A DNA stretch of 64,000 nucleotides from Lithobates sylvaticus (Eukaryota; Chordata; Amphibia; Anura; Ranidae): contig CM053029.1 in the NCBI GenBank assembly GCA_028564925.1, positions 188,002,354 to 188,066,353 of the forward strand, written 5' to 3'. Every line of letters begins with the position of its first letter. Position 1 is the first letter of the stretch. A model generated the notes under the pieces. That model was not told where the DNA came from. It saw only the letters and a program-made list of their open reading frames with translations, and searched no databases. The position numbers and the translations under genes are program-made. Positions 11,821-24,437 of the stretch are shown here, piece by piece.

Positions 11821-11992
11821 TTAGGCTGTCCGTACACTATACAATTTTCTTATTCAATTTTCTTTAGATTTACCTTCAACTTTGAAGTGCAATGGTTGGC
11901 CTGACTGCATACACATTGAAAGTGTTTAGGATTGACCTCATAGTATATGGTTTTGGTAAATCTAAAGAATCAATAATGTATGGCCAGCCTAT
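11821..11992. mobile_element. Palindromic MITE (TTAGGCTGTCC ends)
   Basis: The ends TTAGGCTGTCCGTACA and TGTATGGCCAGCCTA are imperfect inverted repeats, and most of the 170-bp body folds back on itself (TAGATTTACC and GGTAAATCTA; GGTTGGCC region). It is probably one of the TTA/TAA-targeting group. Confidence 0.6.
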
Positions 11993-12033
11993 GATGCGCT
12001 AGCTGATTTAGATAGACTCGACTAACAAATTAA

Positions 12034-12900
12034 AGCCGAACTCCAGCTAAAGCTTTTTAGGTAGTTACAGCAGCAGTTTTTTTTAGATTTTTTTTTTTTT
12101 TTTAAAGGTTTTACATATATGAATAACAAATAACAATGGTATGTACCCCTGTCAGTGTTAAATTGTTTATCTCAACCCTCTAAGGGCTCATTTACACTTG
12201 CTTTGACTTCAACAAACAATAAAGCACATACCGCTTCAATATACTTTTATTATGTGTTTTGGATGCTTCGGTGGTGCTTTGATGAAGCTTTGGTGATGCT
12301 TCGGTGAAGCGTCGGTGATGCTTCCGTAATGCTTTTTTGATGCTTTGTTGAAGCTTGACAGATGCCCTGTGTGTGGGTGGATATCTCATACCTGAAATTT
12401 CTCCAAAACAAAGCGCAGCTAAAGTTGAATTAAAGCCACTCAAAAGCCGCAGGTGCTTCAGGCGAACTTCAAGCAAAGTTCTATGGAGGCTTTAAAAAAG
12501 CTTTGCAGCACCACTAAAGCGACATGGGGTGTAATTTTTGAAGCAAAGCCGAAGCAAAGCAAACGCAATGTGTAAACAGAACTGTAAGTTAACCATTTTA
12601 TTTAGTGACAGGGGCTTTGGCTGGCAAAAGTGTGTCCAAAGCCTTGTTTTGAAGCAAGTGTAAACTAGTCTTAAATGTAATTTTTGCTTAGAAACTTGGT
12701 CTGTTAAAGAAAACAGTTAAACAACACACTTACTGGCTGGGTAACCAGGTGAAATTAAAAGAAAAAAGGTAAATTATTGCAGCCATCATATCGAGAAACT
12801 GGTAAGCTGCACTCTACAGTACTATGAAGAAATGTGTCACTGTCAGTATTCCCCCCCCCCCCCCCCCCCAACAAAAAAAAGTTTTGGCTGTAGTTGACCT
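12034..12900. mobile_element. TTAA MITE carrying a nested MITE
   Basis: TTAA at 12030-12033 and 12901-12904 flanks AGCCGAACTCCAGC and GGCTGTAGTTGACCT. The body is interrupted by the MITE at 12184-12670. A run of about 20 C residues lies at 12850-12869. Confidence 0.7.
12184..12670. mobile_element. MITE (TTTACACTTGC ends) nested in a TTAA MITE
   Basis: Ends GGGCTCATTTACACTTGC and GCAAGTGTAAACTAGTC are imperfect inverted repeats flanked by TAA and TTA. The interior is built of degenerate GATGCTTCGGTGAAGC-type repeats. The TWA target fits a PIF/Harbinger relative. Confidence 0.6.
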
Positions 12901-12904
12901 TTAA

Positions 12905-13736
12905 GTATTTGCAGAATGCCATCTTGTGACTAATTTATGGTACTGTAGGATGTATAGAGAATCCCAAACTACAGAGACCACGAAGCATTTGCTGTCAGTT
13001 TTGCTTGCTCAGGCTGCAGGCAGAACAGCAGCTCTTTTATTTTTCATGACAGGTCCATCTTAAAGATGTTGACTCTTGGCCTCTTTTATGATCTGGTTGA
13101 GTATAAAAAAATAAAATAAAAGCTGAGACTCAGCACCCATGGGTATCCATTATGCAGCCCCGCTATGGCTCCTACAAGGCGTTAAGGCTTAGGCTACAGT
13201 GATTGAGGATAATGATTGGAGAGCCAGCTCCTGCTTGCACAGCTGTTTCCGGAATCATTTTTAACAATGCAGAGCTTGGAGGCCTAAAGGTGCAGCTCAT
13301 TGACACTCTCTTTATATTGATGCAACCGTTAAAGCACACAGATTATGCCTCCCTTAGTGCTTATTTGATTGCTGTTTTGTAGTTTATTTCTGTTTTCGGG
13401 TTTTGTGAATTGTATAAAATAGTTGTCTTTACTCACTGGAACAATTCAAAGGATTTATCTCTTCCTTGGAGAAGGATCATCTTATACGTACTGCTGGAGC
13501 AGATGTTGTACAGTGGTAGCAATCTAAAGTAGGCATTAGTATGTTTTATAAGGCCAGGCATAGATGAGCAGAGGTCTTCCTGAGAAACAAGGATGAGGAG
13601 GGGGGGGACATTTTTCTGTCGTTTGTGGCTCTATAGTGCTATGGAGTCTAGTCACATGATCTGTATACAGACTGAAATGGCACATTTGTCAGGATACAAA
13701 TATACAGTAGGTACTGCAATTGCCGAACTGTGTTTT
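12905..13736. other. Unassigned DNA, possibly with a conserved element
   Basis: No gene or transposon end is seen. The part around 13180-13440 is free of visible repeats and holds E-box-like CAGCTG and GGAATCATTTTTAACAATGC-like blocks, so it is listed in the hunt as a possible conserved non-coding element. Confidence 0.35.
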
Positions 13737-13740
13737 TTAA

Positions 13741-14698
13741 CCACTTTCAGACCAGACCAATTTGCAGCCAAAGGACCAAGCCCTTTTTGCGATTCGGCAC
13801 TGCGTCACTTTAACTGACAATTGCGCGGTCGTGTGACGTGGCTCCCAAACAAAATTGAAGTCCTCTTTTTCCCACAAATAGAGCTTTCTTTTGGTGGTAT
13901 TTGATCGCCCCTGCGGTTTTTATTTTTTGCGCTATAAACAAAAAAGTGCGACAATTTAAAAAAAAACGCATTCTTTTTTATTTTTGCTATAATAAATATC
14001 CCCCAAAAATATATAAAAAAAACATTTTTTTTCCTCAGTTTAGGCCGATACGTATTCTTCTACATACTTTTGGTAAAAAAAAAAATCGCAATAAGCGATT
14101 ATTGATTGGTTTGCGCAGAAGTTATAGCGTTTACAAGATAGGGGATAGTTTTATAGCATTTTTATTAATAATTTTCTTTTGGTCAGTAATGGCGGCGATC
14201 AGCGATTTTTTATTGTGACTGCGACATTATGGCGAACACATCGGACATTTTTGACACATTTTTGGGACCATTGTCATTTATACAGCAATCAATACTATTT
14301 AAATGCATTGATTCCTGTATAAATGACACTGGCAGTGAAGGGGTTAACCACTAGGTGGCAGTGTAAGGGTTAAGTATGCCTAGGGGTGTATTTCTTACTG
14401 TGGGGGGGCGTGGCTGTCAGCTAGTGAATGCTGATCTCTGCTCCAATCACAGGGAGCAGAGATCGGCGTCACTAGTTGCTAGGCAGAACGGGGAGATGCT
14501 GTTTATTTCCGCATCTTCCCATTCAGCCTTCCCGTGAGACGATCGGCCTCACGGGGGTCCCGACCGGCGCGGGAGCGCGCCGCTCCCGACGCGCTCCCGA
14601 TGGCATGGACGGCATTAAAAAGGGACTTATATATACGCCCTTATGCCTGTCCGTGCCATTGTGCCGGCGTACATCGTCGTGCGCCAGTCGGGAACCGG
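13741..14698. mobile_element. Long TTAA-flanked MITE (TTAACC ends)
   Basis: TTAA at 13737-13740 and 14699-14702 flanks a 958-bp element with short inverted ends CCACTTTC and GGGAACCGG. Internal inverted repeats include CATTTATACAGCAATCAATA with its complement (14274-14330), the AGCAGAGATC pair near 14430-14466, and a G+C-rich hairpin at 14530-14600. No coding capacity is seen. Confidence 0.65.
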
Positions 14699-14702
14699 TT
14701 AA

Positions 14703-14967
14703 ATGCAGGATCATTAGATAGGGCTTCTTCACACTTGCCTTGGTCTCTGATGAACATTCCAGGTTTGGATCACTCTTCAGAGAGCATTTGACAGGTGATG
14801 AGGAGGTGCTGTATCACCTCCTCATGGCCTAGTTTAACCCCTTAAACCTTGCACTAGTGTGCTTGCAGAGCAGCCCCATTTAGCAACAGGAGGTATCATT
14901 TCTGCCACAAAGTAAAGCATTGTGACCATGGTACGGTATGTAAAACCCTGCCTGCTGCCTCTACAGC

Positions 14968-14968
<1 letters not shown>
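14703..14968. other. Unassigned DNA
   Basis: Only a short inverted repeat around GAGGAGGTGCTGTATCACCTCCTC (14797-14823) is noted. Confidence 0.4.

Positions 14969-15026
<58 letters not shown>
14969..15026. repeat. (TA)n microsatellite
   Basis: About 29 TA dinucleotides abut the Tc1 remnant. The expansion may have eaten into the transposon. Confidence 0.95.
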
Positions 15027-15028
<2 letters not shown>

Positions 15029-15129
15029 AGCAGGACAATGACCCTAAACATACAGCCAGAGCTACAATGGAATGGTTTAGATCCAAGCATATTCATGTGT
15101 TAGAATGGACCAGTCAAAGTGCAGACTTA
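15027..15129 (+). pseudogene. Tc1 transposase fragment, family A
   Basis: This translates as [20 protein letters not shown] followed by HIHVLEW and SQSADL, covering the second catalytic Asp and running up to the SPDLNP block of Tc1 transposase. It matches the family at 4.26-5.37 kb. It is cut off by the following MITE; the 3' end of the same family reappears at 25705-25778. Confidence 0.85.
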
Positions 15130-15452
15130 TGCCGCGTACACACGGTCGGAATTCTCGTCGGAAAAAGCTCTGATGGTTTTCCCGTCTGAATTCCGACGGA
15201 ATTTCGCTCAAACTGTCTTGCCTACACACGGTCACACCAAATTCCGAAGGTCAATAACACCACGCCTTAAAAAACGGTCGACTGCACTATAAAAGGGAAG
15301 TTTAATGCTTCTGAGCATGCATCGAATTGTTTCCGAGCATGCGTTGGAATTTTGCGTGTCGGAATTGCATACACACGATCGGAAAATCCGATAGAAAGGT
15401 TTTCCGTCGGAAAAATAAAGAACAGGTTCTCAATCCAAAGTCCGTCGGAAAA
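15129..15452. mobile_element. MITE fragment (GTACACACGG end)
   Basis: This is homologous to the left three quarters of the element at 44071-44518 (GGAATTCTCGTCGGAAAAAG, CACTATAAAAGGGAAGTTTA, GAGCATGCG). It breaks off at GTCCGTCGGAAA, where the palindromic array begins across a shared run of A residues. The right part is missing from this locus. Confidence 0.8.
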
Positions 15453-16791
15453 AATTTGTTTCGTTTCGTTTCGTCCCGTTTCGTATAAAAAAAAAATTCG
15501 TAATTCGTGTACGAAATTCCGTTCGAATTCGTACGAAATACGAAATTCGGACGAATCGTAATTTTTTTTTACGAATCGTTAGTAAAGTTACGAATCGTTA
15601 CGAATCGTTACGAATCGTTAACGCGGCTAATGAATTGTCGGTTCTCATAACACAGAGAAAAATTCGAATCCAACTACAAATATCGAATTTCAATTTCAAG
15701 TTACGAATCGTTACGAATCGTTACGAATAGTTACGAATCGTTAGTAAATCCAACTACAAATATCGAATTTCAACTAATATGAAAGAAATTATAATAGCGG
15801 ATATAACGAATGCTTTGAATGCTTCGAATGAATTCGAGATTCAGTATATCTAATATAGAGAACTGTTCCTGCACAAAGTGTCATTTTTGCAGGAAAAAAA
15901 GCTATTTAAAAACACTCGCGGCTAATAAAAAGTCGGCTACGTAACACAGAGAACAGTCATTCATTGATTAAAAAAAAAAAAAAAAGCGTGGGGGTCCCCC
16001 CCAATTCAATAACCAGGCCCTTCAAGTCTGGTATGGATATTAAGGGGGACCCCAGCCAAAAAAAAAAAAAAAAAAATGGCGTGGGGTCCCCCCCAAATAT
16101 CCATACCAGACCCTTCAGGTCTGGGATGGATTTTAAGGGGAACCCCGGCCAAAAAAAAAAAAAAAAATGGCGTGGGGTCCCCCTCAAAATCCATACCAGA
16201 CCCTTTATCCGAGCACGCAACCTGGCAGGCCGCAGGAAAGGAGGGGGGGACGAGAGCGGCCCCCCCTCCCGCCTGAACCGTACCAGGCCACATGCCCTCA
16301 ACATTGGGAGGGTGCTTTGGGGTCCCCCCCAAAGCACCTTGTCCCCATGTTGATGAGGACAAGGGCCTCATCCCCACAACCCTGGCCGGTGGTTGTGGGG
16401 GTCTGCGGGCGGGGGGCTTATCGGAATCTGGAAGCCCCCTTTAACAAGGGGACCCCCAGATCCCCCCCCCCCCTGTGTGAAATGGTAAGGGGGTACAAAA
16501 GTACCCCTACCATTTCACCAAAAAAGTGTCAAAAATGTTAAAAATGACAGGAGACGGTCTTTGACAATTCCTTTATTAAAATCTTCTTTCTTCTTTCTTC
16601 ATCCTTCGGTTTCTTCATCTTCTCCTTCCGTCATCTTCTTCCATCTTCTTCTTCCATCTTCTTCTTCCTTCGATTCGCTTCTTCTTGCTCCGGTCTTCTC
16701 GTCCTTCTCGTCCGGCATCGGCGTCTCTTCTCGCAGGCCGCTCCTCGCAATGGGAGGCTCCCGCTCTGTGAGGCTTCGCTGCGGCTGACAG

Positions 16792-16925
16792 GTCTTTTAT
16801 AATAGAGATCACCTGGTGACCCCGCCCCCTCTGACGCACGGGGACGTCATGGGGAATTCCCTATGGCTTTCCCCATTACGTCAGAGGGGGGCGGGGTCAC
16901 CAGGTGCCCTCCGTTATAAAAGACC
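16792..16925. promoter_or_regulatory. Bidirectional promoter-like core, type I centre 1
   Basis: Two TTATAAAAGACC boxes face outward at 16792-16803 (minus) and 16914-16925 (plus). Between them are GC boxes (CCCCGCCCC near 16820 and complement near 16890), a CRE-like GACGTCAT (16843-16850) and TTACGTCAG (16876-16884). Downstream of each TATA come an ATG in GCCGATGCCGGACGAGAAGG, a GAA-rich tract and AATAAA (17134-17139 on plus). The layout is seen directly; promoter activity is inferred. Confidence 0.45.
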
Positions 16926-19271
16926 TGTCAGCCGCAGCGAAGCCTCACAGAGCGGGAGCCTCCCATTGCGAGGAGCGGCCTGCGAGAAGAGACGCCGATG
17001 CCGGACGAGAAGGACGAGAAGACCGGAGCAAGAAGAAGCGAATCGAAGGAAGAAGAAGATGAAGAAGATGGAAGAAGATGACGGAAGGAGAAGATGAAGA
17101 AACCGAAGATGAAGAAAGAAGAAAGAAGATTTTAATAAAGGAATTGTCAAAGACCGTCTCCTGTCATTTTTAACATTTTTGACACTTTTTTGGTGAAATG
17201 GTAGGGGTACTTTTGTACCCCCTTACCATTTCACACAGGGGGGGGGGCGGGATCTGGGGGTCCCCTTGTTAAAGGGGGCTTCCAGATTCCGATAAGCCCC
17301 CCGCCCGCAGACCCCCACAACCACCGGCCAGGGTTGTGGGGATGAGGCCCTTGTCCTCATCAACATGGGGACAAGGTGCTTTGGGGGTCTCAGACCCCCA
17401 AAGCATCCTCCCAATGTTGAGGGCATGTGGCCTGGTACGGTTCAGGCGGGAGGGGGGGCCGCTCTCGTCCCCCCTCTTTTCCTGCGGCCTGCCAGGTTGC
17501 GTGCTCGGATAAGGGTCTGGTATGGATTTTGAGGGGGACCCCACGCCATTTTTTTTGGCTAGGGTTCCCCTTAAAATCCATCCCAGACCTCAAGGGTCTG
17601 GTATGGATTTTGAGGGGGACCCTACGCCATTTTTTTTTTTTTTTGGCTGGGGTCCCCCTTTATATCCATCCCAGACCTGAAGGGCCTGGTTATTGAATTT
17701 GGGGGGACCCCTACGCTTTTTTTTATCAATGACTTCAATGAATGACTGTTCTCTGTATTACGGATCCAACAATTCATTTGCCGGCAATAGCTGCGAGTGA
17801 TTTTAAATAGTTTTTTTTTCCTGCAAAAATGACACTGTGCAGGAACAGTTCTCTATATTAGATATACTGAATCTCGAATCATTCGAAGCATTCGTTATAT
17901 CCGCTATTATAATTTCTTTCATATTAGTTGAAATTAGATATTTGTTAGTTGTGGTATTCGAATTGTTCTCTGTATTACGGGAATCGGCAATTAGCCGCGA
18001 GTGATTTTAAATAGCTTTTTTTTTCCTGCAAAAATGACACATTGTACAGAGACAGTTCTAAGCACGGGAAACATGACCCCCCTTCTATATACTATATACT
18101 CTATACTATAGAGTATGCCTATGAAGGGGGGCATGTTTCCCGTGCTTAGAACTGTCTCTGTACAATGTGTCATTTTTGCAGGAAAAAAAAAGCTATTTAA
18201 AATCACTCGCGGCTAATTGCCGATTCCCGTAATACAGAGAACAATTCGAATACAACAACTAACAAATATCTAATTTCAACTAATATGAAAGAAATTATAA
18301 TAGCGGATATAACGAATGCTTCGAATGATTCGAGATTCAGTATATCTAATATAGAGAACTGTTCCTGCAGTGTCATTTTTGCAGGAAAAAAAAACTATTT
18401 AAAATCACTCGCAGCTATTGCCGGCAAATGAATTGTCGGATCCGTAATACAGAGAACAGTCATTCATTGAAGTCATTGATAAAAAAAAAAGCGTAGGGGT
18501 CCCCCCAAATTCAATAACCAGGCCCTTCAGGTCTGGGATGGATATTAAGGGGGACCCCAAAAAAAAAAAAAAAATGGCGTAGGGTCCCCCTCAAAATCCA
18601 TATCAGACCCTTGAGGTCTGGGATGGATTTTAAGGGGAACCCTAGCCAAAAAAAATGGCGTGGGGTCCCCCTCAAAATCCATACCAGACCCTTATCCGAG
18701 CACGCAACCTGGCAGGCCGCAGGAAAAGAGGGGGGGACGAGAGCGGCCCCCCCTCCCGCCTGAACCGTACCAGGCCACATGCCCTCAACATTGGGAGGAT
18801 GCTTTGGGGGTCTGAGACCCCCAAAGCACCTTGTCCCCATGTTGATGAGGACAAGGGCCTCATCCCCACAACCCTGGCCGGTGGTTGTGGGGGTCTGCGG
18901 GCGGGGGGCTTATCGGAATCTGGAAGCCCCCTTTAACAAGGGGACCCCCAGATCCCGGCCCCCCCCCCTGTGTGAAATGGTAAGGGGGTACAAAAGTACC
19001 CCTACCATTTCACCAAAAAAGTGGCAAAAATGTAAAAATGACAGGAGACGGTCTTTGACAATTCCTTTATTAAAATCTTCTTTCTTCTTTCTTCATCCTT
19101 CGGTTTCTTCATCTTCTCCTTCCGTCTTCTTCTTCCATCTTCTTCTTCTTCCTTCGATTCGCTTCTTCTTGCTCCGGTCTTCTCGTCCTTCTCGTCCGGC
19201 ATCGGCGTCTCTTCTCGCAGGCCGCTCCTCGCAATGGGAGGCTCCCGCTCTGTGAGGCTTCGCTCCGGCTG

Positions 19272-19410
19272 ACAGGTCTTTTATAACGGAGGGCACCTGG
19301 TAACCCCGCCCCCTCTGACGCACGGGGACGTCATGGGGACTTCCCTATGGCTTTCCCCATTACGTCAGAGGGGGCGGGGTCACCAGGTGCCTTCGTTATA
19401 AAAGACCTGT
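19272..19410. promoter_or_regulatory. Bidirectional promoter-like core, type I centre 2
   Basis: It has the same outward TATA boxes, GC boxes and CRE-like motif as centre 1. The spacer between the arms (19321-19362) lies in the same orientation as at centre 1. Confidence 0.4.
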
Positions 19411-21779
19411 CAGCCGGAGCGAAGCCTCACAGAGCGGGAGCCTCCCATTGCGAGGAGCGGCCTGCGAGAAGAGACGCCGATGCCGGACGAGAAGGACGAG
19501 AAGACCGGAGCAAGAAGAAGCGAATCGAAGGAAGAAGAAGATGGAAGAAGAAGGAAGAAGATGACGGAAGGAGAAGATGAAGAAACCGAAGGATGAAGAA
19601 AGAAGAAAGAAGATTTTAATAAAGGAATTGTCAAAGACCGTCTCCTGTCATTTTTACCATTTTTGTCACCTTTTTTGGTGAAATGGTAGGGGTACTTTTG
19701 TACCCCCTTACCATTTCACACAGGGGGGGGGCCGGGATCTGGGGGTCCCCTTGTTAAAGGGGGCTTCCAGATTCCGATAAGCCCCCCGCCCGCAGACCCC
19801 CACAACCACCGGCCAGGGTTGTGGGGATGAGGCCCTTGTCCTCATCAACATGGGGACAAGGTGCTTTGGGGGTCTCAGACCCCCAAAGCACCCTCCCAAT
19901 GTTGAGGGCATGTGGCCTGGTACGGTTCAGCGGGAGGGGGGGCCGCTCTCGTCCCCCCCTCTTTTCCTGCGGCCTGCCAGGTTGCGTGCTCGGATAAGGG
20001 TCTGGTATGGATTTTATGGGGGACCCCACGCCATTTTTTTTGGCTAGGGTTCCCCTTAAAATCCATCCCAGACCTCAAGGGTCTGGTATGGATTTTGAGG
20101 GGGACCCTACGCCATTTTTTTTTTTTTTTTTTTGGCTGGGGTCCCCCTTTATATCCATCCCAGACCTGAAGGGCCTGGTTATTGAATTTGGGGGGACCCC
20201 TACGCATTTTTTAATCAATGACTCCAATGAATGACTGTTCTCTGTATTACGGATCCGACAATTCATTTGCCGGCAATAGCCGCAAGTGATTTTAAATAGT
20301 TTTTTTTTTCCTGCAAAAATGACACTGTGCAGGAACAGTTCTCTATATTAGATATACTGAATCTCGAATCATTCGAAGCATTCGTTATATCCGCTATTAT
20401 AATTTCTTTCATATTAGTTGAAATTAGATATTTGTTAGTTGTTGTATTCGAATTGTTCTCTGTATTACGGGAATCGGCAATTAGCCGCGAGTGATTTTAA
20501 ATAGTTTTTTTTTTTTCCTGCAAAAATGACACATTGTACAGAGAGAGTTCTAAGCACGGGAAACATGCCCCCCCCCTTCATAGGCATACTCTATAGTATA
20601 GAGTATATAGTATATAGAAGGGGGTCATGTTTCCCGTGCTTAGAACTCTCTCTGTACAATGTGTCATTTTTGCAGGAAAAAAAAAGCTATTTAAAATCAC
20701 TCGCGGCTAATTGCCGATTCCCGTAATACAGAGAACAATTCGAATACCACAACTAACAAATATCTAATTTCAACTAATATGAAAGAAATTATAATAGCGG
20801 ATATAACGAATGCTTCGAATGATTCGAGATTCAGTATATCTAATATAGAGAACTGTCTCTGTACAATGTGTCATTTTTGCAGGAAAAAAAGGCTATTTAA
20901 AATCACTTGCGGCTATTGCCGGCAAATGAATTGTTGGATCCGTAATACAGAGAACAGTCATTCATTGAAGTCATTGATAAAAAAAATGCGTAGGGGTCCC
21001 CCCAAATTCAATAACCAGGCCCTTCAGGTCTGGGATGGATATTAAGGGGGACCCCAGCCAAAAAAAAAAAAAAAAATGGCGTAGGGTCCCCCTCAAAATC
21101 CATACCAGACCCTTGAGGTCTGGGATGGATTTTAAGGGGAACCCTAGCCAAAAAAAATGGCGTGGGGTCCCCCCTCAAAATCCATACCAGACCCTTATCC
21201 GAGCACGCAACCTGGCAGGCCGCAGGAAAAGAGGGGGGGACGAGAGCGGCCCCCCCTCCCGCCTGAACCGTACCAGGCCACATGCCCTCAACATTGGGAG
21301 GATGCTTTGGGGGTCTGAGACCCCCAAAGCACCTTGTCCCCATGTTGATGAGGACAAGGGCCTCATCCCCACAACCCTGGCCGGTGGTTGTGGGGGTCTG
21401 CGGGCGGGGGGCTTATCGGAATCTGGAAGCCCCCTTTAACAAGGGGACCCCCAGATCCCGCCCCCCCCCCCCTGTGTGAAATGGTAAGGGGGTACAAAAG
21501 TACCCCTACCATTTCACCAAAAAAGTGACAAAAATGGTAAAAATGACAGGAGACGGTCTTTGACAATTCCTTTATTAAAATCTTCTTTCTTCTTTCTTCT
21601 TTCTTCATCTTCTCCTTCCTTCATCTTCCTTCATCTTCTTCCATCTTCTTCTTCCTTCGATTCGCTTCTTCTTGCTCCGGTCTTCTCGTCCTTCTCGTCC
21701 GGCATCGGCGTCTCTTCTCGCAGGCCGCTCCTCGCAATGGGAGGCTCCCGCTCTGTGAGGCTTCGCTCCGGCTGACAGG

Positions 21780-21912
21780 TCTTTTATAACGGAGGGCACC
21801 TGGTAACCCCGCCCCCTCTGACGCACGGGGACGTCATGGGGACTTCCCTATGGCTTTCCCCATTACGTCAGAGGGGGCGGGGTCACCAGGTGCCTTCGTT
21901 ATAAAAGACCTG
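21780..21912. promoter_or_regulatory. Bidirectional promoter-like core, type I centre 3
   Basis: Two outward TTATAAAAGACC-type boxes flank GC boxes and GACGTCAT; spacer orientation as at centres 1 and 2. Confidence 0.4.
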
Positions 21913-24301
21913 TCAGCCGGAGCGAAGCCTCACAGAGCGGGAGCCTCCCATTGCGAGGAGCGGCCTGCGAGAAGAGACGCCGATGCCGGACGAGAAGGAC
22001 GAGAAGACCGGAGCAAGAAGAAGCGAATCGAAGGAAGAAGAAGATGGAAGAAGATGGAAGAAGATGACGGAAGGAGAAGATGAAGAAACCGACGGATGAA
22101 GAAAGAAGAAAGAAGATTTTAATAAAGGAATTGTCAAAGACCGTCTCCTGTCATTTTTACCATTTTTGTCACCTTTTTTGGTGAAATGGTAGGGGTACTT
22201 TTGTACCCCCTTACCATTTCACACAGGGGGGGGGGGGGGCGGGATCTGGGGGTCCCCTTGTTAAAGGGGGCTTCCAGATTCCGATAAGCCCCCGCCGCAG
22301 ACCCCCACAACCACCGGCCAGGGTTGTGGGGATGAGGCCCTTGTCCTCATCAACATGGGGACAAGGTGCTTTGGGGGTCTCAGACCCCCAAAGCACCCTC
22401 CCAATGTTGAGGGCATGTGGCCTGGTACGGTTCAGGCGGGAGGGGGGGGCGCTCTCGTCCCCCCCTCTTTTCCTGCGGCCTGCCAGGTTGCGTGCTCGGA
22501 TAAGGGTCTGGTATGGAATTTATGGGGGACCACACGCCATTTTTTTTGGCTAGGGTTCCCCTTAAAATCCATCCCAGACCTCAAGGGTCTGGTATGGATT
22601 TTGAGGGGGACCCTACGCCATTTTTTTTTTTTTTTTGGCTGGGGTCCCCCTTAATATCCATCCCAGACCTGAAGGGCCTGGTTATTGAATTTGGGGGGAC
22701 CCCTACGCATTTTTTTTATCAATGACTTCAATGAATGACTGTTCTCTGTATTACGGATCCGACAATTCATTTGCCGGCAATAGCTGCGAGTGATTTTAAA
22801 TAGTTTTTTTTTTCCTGCAAAAATGACACTGTGCAGGAACAGTTCTCTATATTAGATATACTGAATCTCGAATCATTCGAAGCATTCGTTATATCCGCTA
22901 TTATAATTTCTTTCATATTAGTTGAAATTAGATATTTGTTAGTTGTTGTATTCGAATTGTTCTCTGTATTACGGGAATCGGCAATTAGCCGCGAGTGATT
23001 TTAAATAGTTTTTTTTTTCCTGCAAAAATGACACATTGTACAGAGAGAGTTCTAAGCACGGGAAACATGCCCCCCCTTCATAGGCATACTATAGAGTATA
23101 TAGTATATAGAAGGGGGGCATGTTTCCCGTGCTTAGAACTCTCTCTGTACAATGTGTCATTTTTGCAGGAAAAAAAAAAAAGCTATTTAAAATCACTCGC
23201 GGCTAATTGCCGATTCCCGTAATACAGAGAACAATTCGAATACCACAACTAACAAATATCTAATTTCAACTAATATGAAAGAAATTATAATAGCGGATAT
23301 AACGAATGCTTCGAATGATTCGAGATTCAGTATATCAAATATAGAGAACTGTCTCTGTACAATGTGTCATTTTTGCAGGAAAAAAAAGGCTATTTAAAAT
23401 CACTTGCGGCTATTGCCGGCAAATGAATTGTTGGATCCGTAATACAGAGAACTGTCATTCATTGAAGTCATTGATAAAAAAATGCGTAGGGGTCCCCCCA
23501 AATTCAATAACCAGGCCCTTCAGGTCTGGGATGGATATTAAGGGGGACCCCAGCCAAAAAAAAAAAAAAATGGCGTAGGGTCCCCCTCAAAATCCATATC
23601 AGACCCTTGAGGTCTGGGATGGATTTTAAGGGGAACCCTAGCCAAAAAAAATGGCGTGGGGTCCCCCCTCAAAATCCATACCAGACCCTTATCCGAGCAC
23701 GCAACCTGGCAGGCCGCAGGAAAAGAGGGGGGGACGAGAGCGGCCCCCCCTCCCGCCTGAACCGTACCAGGCCACATGCCCTCAACATTGGGAGGATGCT
23801 TTGGGGGTCTGAGACCCCCAAAGCACCTTGTCCCCATGTTGATGAGGACAAGGGCCTCATCCCCACAACCCTGGCCAGTGGTTGTGGGGGTCTGCGGGCG
23901 GGGGGCTTATCGGAATCTGGAAGCCCCCTTTAACAAGGGGACCCCCAGATCCCGGCCCCCCCCCCCCCTGTGTGAAATGGTAAGGGGGTACAAAAGTACC
24001 CCTACCATTTCACCAAAAAAGGTGACAAAAATGGTAAAAATGACAGGAGACGGTCTTTGACAATTCCTTTATTAAAATCTTCTTTCTTCTTTCTTCTTTC
24101 TTCTGGTCTTCCTTTCTTCATCTTCTCTTCCGGCATCTTCTTCCATCTTCTTCCGTCATCTTCTTCCATCTACTTCTTCCTTCGATTCGCTTCTTCTTGC
24201 TCCGGTCTTCTCGTCCTTCTCGTCGGCATCGGCGTCTCTTCTCGCAGGCCGCTCCTCGCAATGGGAGGCTCCCGCTCTGTGAGGCTTCGCTGCGGCTGAC
24301 A

Positions 24302-24437
24302 GGTCTTTTATAACGGAGGGCACCTGGTGACCCCCGCCCCCTCTGACGTAATGGGGAAAGCCATAGGGAATTCCCCATGACGTCCCCGTGCGTCAGAGGG
24401 GGCGGGGTCACCAGGTGCCCTCCATTATAAAAGACCT
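24302..24437. promoter_or_regulatory. Bidirectional promoter-like core, type I centre 4, spacer inverted
   Basis: It has the same motifs as the other type I centres, but the unique spacer (24349-24390) is in the opposite orientation: ATGGGGAAAGCCATAGGG precedes CATGACGTCC. Confidence 0.4.

Noticed and set aside
14896-15096. Open frame with an Ile-Tyr run
   Set aside because: It is the (TA)n microsatellite read in frame.
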